Both the position numbers and the translations under genes were made by a program. From contig JAMSKV010000007.1 in the NCBI GenBank assembly GCA_024515975.1, positions 62,001 through 126,000 on the forward strand: a stretch of 64,000 bases of DNA. The letters run 5' to 3'. This document shows positions 1-8,390 of the stretch, piece after piece; the first letter of the stretch is position 1; the number at the start of each line of letters is the position of its first letter. The notes beneath the pieces are model-generated. The model saw nothing but the letters and a program-made list of their open reading frames with translations, searched no databases and was not told the DNA's origin. Source of the DNA: Endosaccharibacter trunci (GTDB lineage: Bacteria > Pseudomonadota > Alphaproteobacteria > Acetobacterales > Acetobacteraceae).

Positions 1-266
1 CGGCCTTCAAGAGTGCGGTGCGTGCGGCCAAGGAGACCGGCAGCCTGATGCCGCCGGCGCATATCCTGAATGCGCCGACGCGGCTGATGAAGGAGATCGG
101 CTACGGCAAGGGCTACCAGTACGACCACGACACCGAGGACGGGTTCTCCGGGCAGAACTATTTCCCCGACGGGATGGAACGCGCCGCGTTCTATCGCCCC
201 ACCGGGCGCGGTTTCGAGAAGGAGATCGCGAGAAGACTGGACATTTGGGCGCAGAAGAGGGTTTAG
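1..266 (+). CDS. rarA: RarA/MgsA replication-associated recombination protein, C-terminal fragment
   Basis: Only the last 87 codons are in the window; the gene begins upstream of base 1 and reads in frame from base 3 to TAG at 264-266. The tail carries the block MPPAHILNAPTRLMKEIGYG followed by GYQYDHD, QNYFPDGM and FYRPTGRGFEKEI, which is the characteristic C-terminal tetramerisation/clamp-loader-like end of the RarA (MgsA, Mgs1/WRNIP1) AAA+ family. RarA acts at stalled replication forks together with RecA and SSB. The AAA+ motor itself cannot be seen here. The stop lies 9 bases before the rluC-like start, so the two genes are probably cotranscribed. Family assignment is firm; activity is inferred from the family. 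Confidence 0.9.
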   Translation, partial: AFKSAVRAAKETGSLMPPAHILNAPTRLMKEIGYGKGYQYDHDTEDGFSGQNYFPDGMERAAFYRPTGRGFEKEIARRLDIWAQKRV

Positions 267-275
267 CCACCGCCC

Positions 276-1247
276 ATGAGCGTCGTGACCCTGCCTGTTT
301 CCGAAGACGAAGCCGAGATCCGCCTGGATCGCTGGTTTCGCCGCCATTATCCGCATCTGACCCAGGGCGCACTGCAGAAGCTGTGCCGTACCGGGCAGGT
401 CAAGGTCGACGGAAAGAAGGCGGAAACCTCCACCCGCCTCCAGCCCGGCCAGATGGTGCGCGTGCCGCCGATCCCGAACGCCGCCAAGCCGGCGCCGATC
501 GCGCCGGTGGTGGACGAGCGTGACATCAAGGAGATGGAGCGGCTGGTGATCTACAAGGACGACCACGTGATCGTCCTGAACAAGCCCTCCGGCCTGCCGG
601 TCCAGGGCGGCCCCGGCATCACCCGCCATGTCGACGGGCTGCTGGATGCGCTCCGCTACGACTCCGAACACAGGCCGCGCCTGGTGCATCGCATCGACCG
701 CGACACGTCCGGGCTGCTTCTGCTGGCGCGCACGCCGGGCGTGGCCGCCAAGCTCGCCGCCGCCTTCCGCACGCGCGACGTCAAGAAAACCTACTGGGCC
801 GTGGTGTCCGGCCGTCCCAGCCCGGCCGAAGGGGTGATCGACCTGCCCCTGGCGCGTCTCGGCGCCGGACCCGGCGCGCTGACCGTTGCGGCAGAGCGCG
901 ACGACGAGGACGCGGCGCATGCGCTCACCGAATATGCGGTGCGCGACGCCGCCGGGCGCAAGCTGAGCTGGCTCGAGCTCTCGCCCCTGACCGGCCGCAC
1001 CCACCAGCTTCGCGTGCATTGCGAGGCGCTCGGTTCGCCGATCCTGGGCGACCCGAAATATGGCGGCGAGGCCGCGCACAAGGACGGGTTCGAGGACCGG
1101 CTGCATCTGCATGCGCGCGCCCTTGTGCTGCCGCACCCGGCCGGGGGCACGTTGCGCCTAGAGGCGGAGCTGCCGCCGCATATGCGCGACACGTTCCGGC
1201 AGCTGGGCTTCGAAGCGGGGCAAACCCGCGCCGCGCGCCGGAGCTGA
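276..1247 (+). CDS. rluC: RluA-family large-subunit rRNA pseudouridine synthase (RluC/D type)
   Basis: 323 aa. An N-terminal S4 RNA-binding domain (about residues 10-60, with LDRWFRRHYPHLT and VKVDGKKA) precedes the pseudouridine synthase domain. The catalytic motif HRIDRDTSGLLLLAR places the nucleophilic aspartate at D141; downstream GRTHQLRVH and LGDPKYGG are the usual RluA-family motifs. The family isomerises uridines in 23S rRNA (RluC: 955/2504/2580; RluD: 1911/1915/1917 in E. coli numbering). RluC and RluD cannot be separated from sequence alone; the S4 domain and position next to rarA fit the alphaproteobacterial RluC-like group. The start at 276 follows rarA by 9 bases. Confidence 0.88.
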   Translation: MSVVTLPVSEDEAEIRLDRWFRRHYPHLTQGALQKLCRTGQVKVDGKKAETSTRLQPGQMVRVPPIPNAAKPAPIAPVVDERDIKEMERLVIYKDDHVIVLNKPSGLPVQGGPGITRHVDGLLDALRYDSEHRPRLVHRIDRDTSGLLLLARTPGVAAKLAAAFRTRDVKKTYWAVVSGRPSPAEGVIDLPLARLGAGPGALTVAAERDDEDAAHALTEYAVRDAAGRKLSWLELSPLTGRTHQLRVHCEALGSPILGDPKYGGEAAHKDGFEDRLHLHARALVLPHPAGGTLRLEAELPPHMRDTFRQLGFEAGQTRAARRS

Positions 1248-1251
1248 GCGC

Positions 1252-3798
1252 ATGAACGCCGTCGCGACCGCGCGCAAACGCGGCCCGATCCGCCGGGCGC
1301 TGTCCACGCTGCTTCTGATCGCCCTGATCCTGCTGGCGCTGCTGGTGGGGGCGGCGTTCCTGGTCCAGTCCCGGATCGACCCGGCTGCTTTGCGCCAGAG
1401 GATCGAGCGGCAATGCTACGAGGCGACGGGGCGGACGCTGGCTCTGGACGATGTGCGTCTGGTTCTGCTGCCGGTGCCGACCCTCACCGCCACCGGAGTC
1501 AGCCTGTCCGGCCTGCCGGGGGATTCGCGCCCGCAGATGCTGACCGCGAGCCGCCTCTCGGCACATCTGGCGCTGTGGCCGCTGCTGTACCATGTCGCGC
1601 GGCTCGACGGCGTGACCCTGACCGATCCCGATCTGTCCCTGGAACGCCACGCGGACGGGCAGGCGAACTGGCGTTTCACGCCGCCGCCGAAGCCGCACGG
1701 GCCGGGCAGCACGCCCGGCGGCGGCGCGCGATGGCAGGTGGAGATCAACAGCGTACGCCTGCGCGACGGGTCGGTCGCCTGGCGCGACGCCGTCGGCGGC
1801 TGGAGCGGCGCCGTGTCGCTGGATCGCCTGGATGCCAGCGATCTGGCCGGGGCGCACCCGCAGGCCGATCTGGCCGGGCGCCATGACGTCGCCGGTTTCA
1901 CCGCCGAGATCGGCACCGGATCGCTGCATCGTCTGCTGGACGCCGGGGCCGACGGGCCGGCCGCCTGGCCGCTGCATCTCGTGGCGCAGACCGGCCGCAA
2001 CGGGCGCGAGGATGCTCGGCTTTCGGTCGAAGGCACCATGACCGATCCGGCACGCGGGCGTGGCTTCGCGCTCGATTTGCGTTTCGACGCCCAGCGCCCG
2101 GACGGGATCGACGCGCTGTTTCCGCATGCCGGGATTCCGGCGCTTGGCCCGGTGTCCGGGTCCGCGCGCGTGATCGATGTCGCACCTGCCGGCGCGCCCG
2201 CCGCGTCTCCGGCGCTGGAGCGGGTTTCGCTGCGCGCCGAGAAAGTCGATCTGGGCGCTCTGATCCGGCGTCGCTGGAGCCAGGGTCTGGTTCTGGACCG
2301 TCTCGCCGTGGACGCCGCCGGTCGGGATGCGCCTGTCCAGCTTGCCGCGGACGGATCGTGGCAGGGCCGCTCGGTTTCGGTACGCGGCGCGGCAGGAACG
2401 TTGCGCGGCTGGCGGTTCGCCGAGGCGCAGGACAAGCCGTCGCCATTCGATCTGACCCTGCGGGCCGGCGACGCTCGGGCAACGCTGACCGGGCAGGGAA
2501 CGGTCGATTCGCTCGACGCGGCGGTGAAACTGGAGGCGCCCTCCTTGCGCGCTCTTTTGCCGGTGGGTCCGGCGCTGACCGCTTTGACCCTTTCGGCCCA
2601 TGTGACGGTCGGGCCCGACCGTCATGTGTCGGTGCAGGGGCTCGATCTGCAATCCAGGGAACTGGCTTTGGCCGGCGACGCGGATCTCTCGCCGGCCAGG
2701 CGGCCGGTGCTGAACGCCAGGCTTTCTTCCGCGCATGTCGATTGGGATGCGCTCCGGGCGGGGTGGATCGATCCCGCGCCCGCCCCGTCGGCGGAACCGA
2801 ACCCGGCGGCGCAACCGATACAGGCGGAACCCGGCACGCCAGCGGAACCGACGGCGCCCCCCACCCGTGGCGGCGACGCGCCGGCCGCTGCTCCCGTGCC
2901 CGCCGCCGAGCATGCGGTGCCGTTCGCACGTCTCGATTGCTGCGATGCCGCCGTGCAGCTCGACGCTGCCGCGGTCACGTTCGACCGGGGCGTCTACAGG
3001 AATGTGTCCACCGCCCTGACCCTGCATGACGGCGTGCTCGATCTGGCCCGGTTCTCCGCCTCCGGACCGGCAGGCCCGGTCGCGCTGTCGGGACAGGCGA
3101 ATGCGCGGACGCAGAGCCTGAGCGTTCAGCTGCATCCGCTTTCGCTGCCAGCCACGACCCTGGCCGCCTGGCTGGGCCGGGCTCCTGTGCTGGACGGCGG
3201 GGTGGAGATCGTCGCCGATCTGAAGGCCACCGGGCCGAGCTGGGAGACGATGGCGCGCGACGCCGAGGGCCATGCCGGCCTGTCGATGGTGGATGGCGCC
3301 ATCGCCACCGAGGCGCTCGGCCAGTTGATCGGCCGTCCGCAGGCGGCGCAGGCCGGGACCGATCCCGACGGCGCGCGCACGCCGTTCCGATGCCTGGCCC
3401 TGCCGGCGCAGATCGCGGGCGGCATGGCGACGCTGGACCCGATCGCGCTGTCGACCAGCCGCCTGGTGGTGCAGGGACGCGGCACGGTGTCGCTCACGGA
3501 TGGGCGGCTCGATCTGCATCTGATGCCGCGCCTCGCGGTCGGTGCGACCGGGGCATCCTTGCCGGTGCGGATCGGCGGCACGCTGGACGCGCCGGAAGCG
3601 GCACTCGACCCTGCGGCGACCGGCGGGCGTTTCTCACTGACCATTGGCGGTTCGGCGCCGCCCGATCCGTGCGGGGCCGATCTGGCGGCCGCGCGCTACG
3701 GCGTCGCCGGGCCGGTGCCGAGCGCGGCGCCGCCGGCCGGCAAGCGAAAGCTGCCGAAGCCGATCGACATTCTGCGCGGGCTGGGCCTGTTCCATTGA
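1252..3798 (+). CDS. AsmA-family inner-membrane-anchored envelope protein
   Basis: 848 aa. One N-terminal transmembrane segment (about residues 15-40, LLLIALILLALLVGAAFLV) follows a short basic cytoplasmic tail; the rest is a long periplasmic beta-rich region typical of AsmA/YhjG proteins (LTDPDLSLERHADGQANWRF near residue 125; C-terminal FRCLALPAQIAGGMATLDPIAL-type region). A Pro/Ala/Glu-rich linker lies near residues 505-545. AsmA-like proteins are thought to bridge inner and outer membranes in phospholipid transport; which lipid is moved cannot be told. It starts 4 bases after the pseudouridine synthase stop, and its stop overlaps the next start. A second, unrelated-in-sequence AsmA-type gene lies at 32.7 kb. 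Confidence 0.8.
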   Translation: MNAVATARKRGPIRRALSTLLLIALILLALLVGAAFLVQSRIDPAALRQRIERQCYEATGRTLALDDVRLVLLPVPTLTATGVSLSGLPGDSRPQMLTASRLSAHLALWPLLYHVARLDGVTLTDPDLSLERHADGQANWRFTPPPKPHGPGSTPGGGARWQVEINSVRLRDGSVAWRDAVGGWSGAVSLDRLDASDLAGAHPQADLAGRHDVAGFTAEIGTGSLHRLLDAGADGPAAWPLHLVAQTGRNGREDARLSVEGTMTDPARGRGFALDLRFDAQRPDGIDALFPHAGIPALGPVSGSARVIDVAPAGAPAASPALERVSLRAEKVDLGALIRRRWSQGLVLDRLAVDAAGRDAPVQLAADGSWQGRSVSVRGAAGTLRGWRFAEAQDKPSPFDLTLRAGDARATLTGQGTVDSLDAAVKLEAPSLRALLPVGPALTALTLSAHVTVGPDRHVSVQGLDLQSRELALAGDADLSPARRPVLNARLSSAHVDWDALRAGWIDPAPAPSAEPNPAAQPIQAEPGTPAEPTAPPTRGGDAPAAAPVPAAEHAVPFARLDCCDAAVQLDAAAVTFDRGVYRNVSTALTLHDGVLDLARFSASGPAGPVALSGQANARTQSLSVQLHPLSLPATTLAAWLGRAPVLDGGVEIVADLKATGPSWETMARDAEGHAGLSMVDGAIATEALGQLIGRPQAAQAGTDPDGARTPFRCLALPAQIAGGMATLDPIALSTSRLVVQGRGTVSLTDGRLDLHLMPRLAVGATGASLPVRIGGTLDAPEAALDPAATGGRFSLTIGGSAPPDPCGADLAAARYGVAGPVPSAAPPAGKRKLPKPIDILRGLGLFH

Positions 3799-4796
3799 GC
3801 GCGTCGCAGGGGAGCCGTCGCTTCTGGACCGAGGTGGACGTCGCCGAACAGCCGGACGGGTTCGCCGTCCGGCTGGACGGCAAGCCGGTGCGCCTGCCCG
3901 ATGCCGGCGCGCTCCTGCTGCCGAACCGCACCCTGGCCGAGGCCGTGGCGTCGGAATGGCGCCGGATCGACGGCCCTTATGGGCCGGAGGCGATCGGACT
4001 GACCCGTCTCGCCGGAAGCATGCTGTTCCGGGTCGCGCCGCGCCGCGAAGCCGTGAAGGACCAGTTGATGGGCTTTCTCGACGGCGACCTGCTTTGCTAT
4101 CGCGCCGACCACCCCGAGGGGCTGGCACGGCGGCAGGAGCGCGACTGGCAACCCTGGCTGGATTGGGTCCGCGAGGGGTTCGGCGTCTCGCTGCGAACGA
4201 CCCTCGGGCTGATGCCGGTCCGGCAGCCGGAGGCGGCTCGCGCGGCGATGGCGACGGCCCTGGACGGGCTGGACGATGCGGCACTGACCGCCCTTGGCGT
4301 TCTGGCGCCGGCCTTGAGCAGCCTCGTGCTGGGGGTGGCCTGCGTCAGCGGCGCGCTCGCCGCAGAGACGGCCTTCGAACTGTCGGTGCTGGATGACCGC
4401 TATCAGAGCGAGCGCTGGGGCGAGGACAAGGAAGCCGCCGGGCGCCGGGCCGCCCTGCGAGCGGATTGTGTGGAAGCACGGCGTTTTCTGGACCTGGCGC
4501 GCGGTGTCGGCACGACCCGGCTTCTGGTGGAGGGACGCGTGCAGGGTGTGGGTTATCGCGCCTGGCTACGGGCGGAAGCGCAAGCCCTGGGGTTGGGTGG
4601 ATTCGTGCGCAACCTGCCCGGCGGAGAGGTGGAGGCGATGCTGTTCGGCCCGGAGCCGGCGCGGGCTTCCCTGGAGCTTCGCGCCCGAACGGGGCCGCGC
4701 ATGGCAGACGTGCGCGACGTGCGGCGCGAGGACGGGCTCGAACCGCTTGAGACGCGGGATTCTCATGTTCCGTTTGAAATTCGGCGCGACGCTTGA
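3795..4796 (+). CDS. ATP12-family F1-ATPase assembly chaperone fused to an acylphosphatase domain
   Basis: 333 aa. Residues 1-225 are an ATP12 chaperone (RRFWTEVDVAE, GFAVRLDGKPVRLPDAG, VASEWRRIDGP, LLCYRADHPEGLARRQ), which protects the F1 alpha subunit during ATP synthase assembly. Residues 240-330 are a complete acylphosphatase: RLLVEGRVQGVGYRAW and GFVRNLPGGEVE supply the catalytic pair R255 and N273. No stop or ATG separates the two domains, so this looks like a genuine two-domain protein; the enzymes normally occur as separate proteins of about 230-260 and 90 aa. The start is TTG at 3795, forming a TTGA overlap with the AsmA stop, and the ATP12 domain begins right there, which supports the choice. 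No other plausible in-frame start fits. Confidence 0.85.
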   Translation: MSASQGSRRFWTEVDVAEQPDGFAVRLDGKPVRLPDAGALLLPNRTLAEAVASEWRRIDGPYGPEAIGLTRLAGSMLFRVAPRREAVKDQLMGFLDGDLLCYRADHPEGLARRQERDWQPWLDWVREGFGVSLRTTLGLMPVRQPEAARAAMATALDGLDDAALTALGVLAPALSSLVLGVACVSGALAAETAFELSVLDDRYQSERWGEDKEAAGRRAALRADCVEARRFLDLARGVGTTRLLVEGRVQGVGYRAWLRAEAQALGLGGFVRNLPGGEVEAMLFGPEPARASLELRARTGPRMADVRDVRREDGLEPLETRDSHVPFEIRRDA

Positions 4797-4951
4797 ACGA
4801 TCGGATCGTATTCGTCGCGAAAGCGCAATAAAGCACAAGTAAGCTGTGCATCCGGAATGGTTGCGAAGCTCGATAATCCGTGATTGTTGGTTACATTCAG
4901 AGCCGGACTTTTTTGCTACCTGTTCCGGCGATGACGATGGAGCCTCACCCC

Positions 4952-5095
4952 ATGCAGACTGAACAGGTTTCGACCCGTTCCAACAATGCTCGACTGAAGC
5001 GACGCGTGGCGACGCTGGCCGCGCGCTGCGCGATGCTGTCCTGGATCGTGCTTGCCGCCATGCCGGTTGCCGTGGTGGTGTTCTCCATCGCCTGA
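4952..5095 (+). CDS. Small single-pass membrane protein of unknown function
   Basis: 47 aa. Residues 1-24 are basic (RLKRRVATLAAR) and residues 25-47 form one hydrophobic helix ending at the C-terminus (MLSWIVLAAMPVAVVVFSIA), so a tail-anchored inner-membrane protein with a cytoplasmic basic N-terminus is predicted. The start at 4952 is preceded by GGAG at 4939-4942 with a 9-base gap; an in-frame ATG at 4931 is a possible longer start. It lies alone between the ATP12 fusion and the nitroreductase, 155 bases after the former and 20 before the latter. I recognise no family. Base composition and codon use match its neighbours, and the ribosome-binding site supports expression. Confidence 0.5.
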   Translation: MQTEQVSTRSNNARLKRRVATLAARCAMLSWIVLAAMPVAVVVFSIA

Positions 5096-5115
5096 ACAGC
5101 CGACGAGCTTTCCGC

Positions 5116-5703
5116 ATGACCGAACGCGTTCCCGACCATCCGATCGACGGCATTTTTGCCCGGCGCTGGTCGCCCCGGTCCCTGACCGGCGAGAACGTGC
5201 CCGTTTCCGAACTCCACCGGCTGTTCGAAGCCGCGCGCTGGGCCGCTTCGTCCTATAATTCGCAGCCCTGGCGGTTCGTGTACGCGAACCGGGACAGCGC
5301 GGCGTGGCCGGAATTTGTTACTCTGCTGAACCCGTTCAACCAGTCCTGGGCCGAGAAGGCCGGCGCCCTCATCGTGGTGGCGTCGCGCCTGACGATGTCG
5401 GTGCCGAACGGTCCCGAGCCGGTGCCGTCGCACTCGCACGCCTTCGATACGGGAGCGGCCTGCGCCAATCTGGCGCTCCAGGCAGTGCATTCTGGGCTCG
5501 TGACCCATAGCATGGTCGGCTTCGACTTCGAGGCGGCAGCCAGGGTCGTCGGCTTGCCGGAGGGGTATCGCATCGAGGCGATGATTGCCGTGGGGCATCA
5601 GGGCCCGGCCGAGGCGCTGCCGGAAGCGATACGCGCGCGCGAGGCGCCGAACGATCGTCTGCCGCAGACGCAGTTCGCGTTCGAGGGCCGCTTCTTCGAG
5701 TAG
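5116..5703 (+). CDS. Nitroreductase-family flavoprotein
   Basis: 195 aa. The N-terminal ARRWSPRSLTGENVP and EAARWAASSYNSQPWRFVY are the classical FMN-binding region of the nitroreductase superfamily (R-R-x-x-R-x-F/L, then A-P-S-x-x-N-x-Q-P-W); the central GAACANLALQAVHSGL and the GLPEGYRIEAMIAVG block near residue 150 complete the fold. Members are FMN-dependent NAD(P)H oxidoreductases of quinones, nitro compounds or other acceptors; the substrate cannot be inferred. Length (about 190-200) is normal for the short single-domain class. It follows the small membrane protein by 20 bases and faces the ispDF strand. Confidence 0.85.
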   Translation: MTERVPDHPIDGIFARRWSPRSLTGENVPVSELHRLFEAARWAASSYNSQPWRFVYANRDSAAWPEFVTLLNPFNQSWAEKAGALIVVASRLTMSVPNGPEPVPSHSHAFDTGAACANLALQAVHSGLVTHSMVGFDFEAAARVVGLPEGYRIEAMIAVGHQGPAEALPEAIRAREAPNDRLPQTQFAFEGRFFE

Positions 5704-5729
5704 GCCGTTTCAGCCGTCGCCGTGCTCGA

Positions 5730-5960
5730 TCAGTCGAGCGCGGCGACGATGGCCCGGCCGGCGTCGCGCAGCACCGCTTCCGCCTGCGGCAATTCCAGAT
5801 CCGTTCCGCTGCGACCCCCGTCTTGGTCCTCGCTTCGGGCGAACACGCCGAGCCGCCCGCCATGGGCCTGTTCGATCTCCGCGATCGCGTTCGGGCGCGT
5901 CGTCCCCTCCGCCAAAGCCGGGCTAGCCCGAAGGAGCGCCGCCGCCAGCTGGGTGCGGCG
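5730..5960 (-). pseudogene. Relic resembling a class A beta-lactamase (both ends kept, middle lost)
   Basis: Read on the minus strand directly after the ispDF stop, one open stretch encodes a signal-peptide-like region (RRTQLAAALLRASPALAEG), then IAEIEQAHGGRLGVFA, which resembles the first helix and strand of secreted class A serine beta-lactamases, and ends with AEAVLRDAGRAIVAAL, which resembles their C-terminal helix. All catalytic motifs (SxxK, SDN, KTG) are absent and only about 75 codons remain. No ATG exists; the only in-frame candidate is a TTG at 5915. I read this as an internally deleted remnant of a gene once downstream of ispDF. The similarity is judged by eye, so an unrelated small ORF remains possible. 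Confidence 0.35.
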
Positions 5961-5978
5961 GTGGATCGGTATTCGCTC

Positions 5979-7145
5979 CTAGCTGCGGAGTTCGGGCACC
6001 ATCACGGTGACGCTGGCGAGGCAGGCGATGCCTTCGCCGCGCCCGGTGAAGCCGAGCCGCTCGGTCGTGGTGGCCTTCACCGAGATCCGGTGCAGATCGA
6101 CCTGGAGCAGCTCGGCGAGGCGGGCGCGCATCGGCTCGGAATGCGGGCCGATCTTGGGACGCTCGCAGATCAGCGTGACGTCGGCGTTCACCAGCATGCC
6201 GCCGCGCGCGCGGATGCGCTCTCCGGCATGGACCAGGAACCGCGCGCTGTCGGCGTCCTTCCATTCGTTCTCGCTGGGCGGGAAGAATCGGCCGATATCG
6301 CCCTCGGCCAGCGCGCCATAGATCGCGTCGCAGAGCGTGTGGATGCCGACATCGGCGTCGGAATGGCCGGCGAGGCCGCGCTCGAACGGCACCTCGATGC
6401 CGCACAGGATCAGCTTGCGATCGTCGGCGAAGGCGTGGACGTCGAAGCCGCTTCCCGTGCGCGGCATCAGGGCAGGGCCCACCAGGCGTTCCAGTCGCAC
6501 CAGATCCTCCTCGTAGGTCAGCTTGATGTTGTCCTCGTCGCCCTGCACCAGGGCAACGGCGCGACCGGCGCGCTCCAGCAGCGCGGCATCGTCGGTGGCA
6601 TCCGCGGCCTCGGCGGCTGCGCGATGCAGCGATAGCAACAGCGGAAAGTGGAAGCCCTGCGGCGTTTGCGCGCGCACCAGACCTTCGCGGGACACGGTTT
6701 CTGCGATCAGCCCGTCGCGGTTGCGTTTCAATGTGTCGGCCACCACCACGCAGGGAATGGCGCCGTCCTGCTTCTCCAGCGCCTCGATCACGCGTCTGGT
6801 GACGGCGGCCGGCACGAAGGGTCGTGCGCCGTCATGCACCAGGACGAGATCGGGTTTCTCGGCCGCCGGCAGCCGGTCCAGCGCCTCCAGGCCAGCCAGC
6901 ACGCTGTTCTGGCGCGTGGCGCCGCCCGGAACGGCGGGGCGGATCACGCCGGCGCCGAGCCCGTCCAGGGCCTCGGCCAGCATCGCGGCGTCGCCCACCG
7001 GCAGCAGCAGCGAGACGTGCGGCAGCAGCGCCTCGGCGGCATGGCGAATGACCGCCCGGCCGGCCAGCGATACGAACTGCTTCGGAAGGGCGGTGCCGTA
7101 ACGGCTTCCGGTGCCGGCGGCGAGGAGGATGGCGGCGATACGCAT
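5979..7145 (-). CDS. ispDF: Bifunctional IspD/IspF isoprenoid enzyme
   Basis: 388 aa. Residues 1-225 are 2-C-methyl-D-erythritol 4-phosphate cytidylyltransferase (IspD): [14 protein letters not shown] nucleotide loop, [11 protein letters not shown], and EDNIKLT. Residues about 230-388 are 2-C-methyl-D-erythritol 2,4-cyclodiphosphate synthase (IspF): [31 protein letters not shown] (metal-binding D/H), [10 protein letters not shown], and [18 protein letters not shown]. It catalyses two non-consecutive steps of the MEP pathway to isoprenoids. The fused form is common in alphaproteobacteria. The start at 7145 gives [11 protein letters not shown] directly at the Rossmann loop; longer in-frame extensions upstream have no conserved sequence. 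It is transcribed divergently from dusB. Confidence 0.95.
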   Translation of the reverse strand: MRIAAILLAAGTGSRYGTALPKQFVSLAGRAVIRHAAEALLPHVSLLLPVGDAAMLAEALDGLGAGVIRPAVPGGATRQNSVLAGLEALDRLPAAEKPDLVLVHDGARPFVPAAVTRRVIEALEKQDGAIPCVVVADTLKRNRDGLIAETVSREGLVRAQTPQGFHFPLLLSLHRAAAEAADATDDAALLERAGRAVALVQGDEDNIKLTYEEDLVRLERLVGPALMPRTGSGFDVHAFADDRKLILCGIEVPFERGLAGHSDADVGIHTLCDAIYGALAEGDIGRFFPPSENEWKDADSARFLVHAGERIRARGGMLVNADVTLICERPKIGPHSEPMRARLAELLQVDLHRISVKATTTERLGFTGRGEGIACLASVTVMVPELRS

Positions 7146-7247
7146 GGGCGGAGCAATGCGTTGGCCGCCTGTTTTGGTCAATACGTCGCGAAACGGGCTC
7201 AGCTGATGATTGCACCGGCATCGTCCAGGGTCTATTTTGCCCAAATC

Positions 7248-8390
7248 ATGAGCATCGCGGATCGTAAAGGCGCCGACCGTACCGGATCGGCGGATATCGA
7301 CATGCCCGAGCCCGCCCTGAAGCCGATCGCTCTCGGTGACGGCGTGGTGATCGAGGAGCCGGTGATCCTGGCTCCGATGTCGGGCGTGACCGACCTGCCG
7401 TATCGCCGTCTGGCGCGCAAGCTGGGCGCCGGGCTGGTGGTCTCGGAGATGATCGCCTCCTGGGCGATGGTGCGCGAGAACGCGGCGACGCTGCGCATGG
7501 CGGAACTGGCCGACGAGGGCGGCGCCGGACCCAATTCGGTCCAGCTCGCCGGCTGCGAACCGGGCGCCATGGCGGAGGCGGCGCGCATTGCGGTGGATCG
7601 CGGTGCCGATATCGTCGACATCAATTTCGGCTGCCCTGCCAAGAAGGTGGCGGTCGGGCAGCAGGCCGGCTCCGCGCTGATGCGCGACGAGGTCCTGGCC
7701 GGCAAGCTGCTCGAGGCCACCGTGAATGCGGTGAAGGTGCCGGTCACGCTGAAAATGCGGATGGGCTGGGATCATAACAGCCTGAACGCGCCCTCCCTGG
7801 CCCGCATCGCCGAGCAAAGCGGCATCCGGATGATCACGGTGCATGGCCGCACGCGGCAGCAATTCTATACCGGCCGCGCCGATTGGCGGTTCGTGGCCCG
7901 GGTGAAGCAGGCGGTCGGACTGCCGGTGATCGTCAACGGCGACATTCTGTCGATCGAGGATGCGCGCGAGGCGTTGCGGCAATCCGGCGCGGACGGGGTG
8001 ATGATCGGCCGCGGCTGCTATGGCCGTCCCTGGCTGCCGGCGCAGGTGGGACGGGCGCTCACCACCGGCGCGATCCTGCCCGACCCGGATCTGCCCACCG
8101 AGAAGGCAATCCTGCTTGAGCACTATCGCGCCATGCTGTCGCATTTCGGGCACCATCCCGGTCTGCGCCTCGCCCGCAAGCATGTCTCCTGGTATTCGCA
8201 CGGCCTGCCGGGTTCCGCGCATTTCCGCGCGGCGGTGAACCGGATCGACAACTCGGCGGACGCGATCGCCCTGATCGACCGTTTCTATGACGGGCTGATC
8301 GAAGCCGGGGCGGGACGCGAGGCGAGCGGCCGCATGCCGCCGGAGGATGCCTCCGGGGACTGCGGCGATGCCGGGATCTTGGCGGCATGA
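7248..8390 (+). CDS. dusB: tRNA-dihydrouridine synthase DusB
   Basis: 380 aa FMN enzyme that reduces uridine in the tRNA D-loop. Motifs: [15 protein letters not shown] (FMN-binding loop), [27 protein letters not shown] with the catalytic cysteine at C129, [22 protein letters not shown] and [13 protein letters not shown]. The conserved domain begins near residue 25; the start at 7248 is the best ATG but no clear ribosome-binding site is visible, so 7206 (in frame) or 7302 remain possible. It heads the nitrogen-regulation operon, and its stop overlaps the ntrB start as ATGA, as is usual in alphaproteobacteria (the nifR3-ntrB-ntrC arrangement). Confidence 0.93.
   Translation: MSIADRKGADRTGSADIDMPEPALKPIALGDGVVIEEPVILAPMSGVTDLPYRRLARKLGAGLVVSEMIASWAMVRENAATLRMAELADEGGAGPNSVQLAGCEPGAMAEAARIAVDRGADIVDINFGCPAKKVAVGQQAGSALMRDEVLAGKLLEATVNAVKVPVTLKMRMGWDHNSLNAPSLARIAEQSGIRMITVHGRTRQQFYTGRADWRFVARVKQAVGLPVIVNGDILSIEDAREALRQSGADGVMIGRGCYGRPWLPAQVGRALTTGAILPDPDLPTEKAILLEHYRAMLSHFGHHPGLRLARKHVSWYSHGLPGSAHFRAAVNRIDNSADAIALIDRFYDGLIEAGAGREASGRMPPEDASGDCGDAGILAA

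Noticed and set aside
925-3519. 864-aa open frame on the minus strand
   Set aside because: It lies entirely over the rluC-like and asmA genes, is rich in Arg/Gly/Gln low-complexity sequence and shows no domain. It is a GC-driven antisense open frame.
7146-8222. Long N-terminal extension of ispDF on the minus strand
   Set aside because: The extension overlaps dusB antisense and has no conserved sequence; the IspD fold starts exactly at the chosen ATG 7145.
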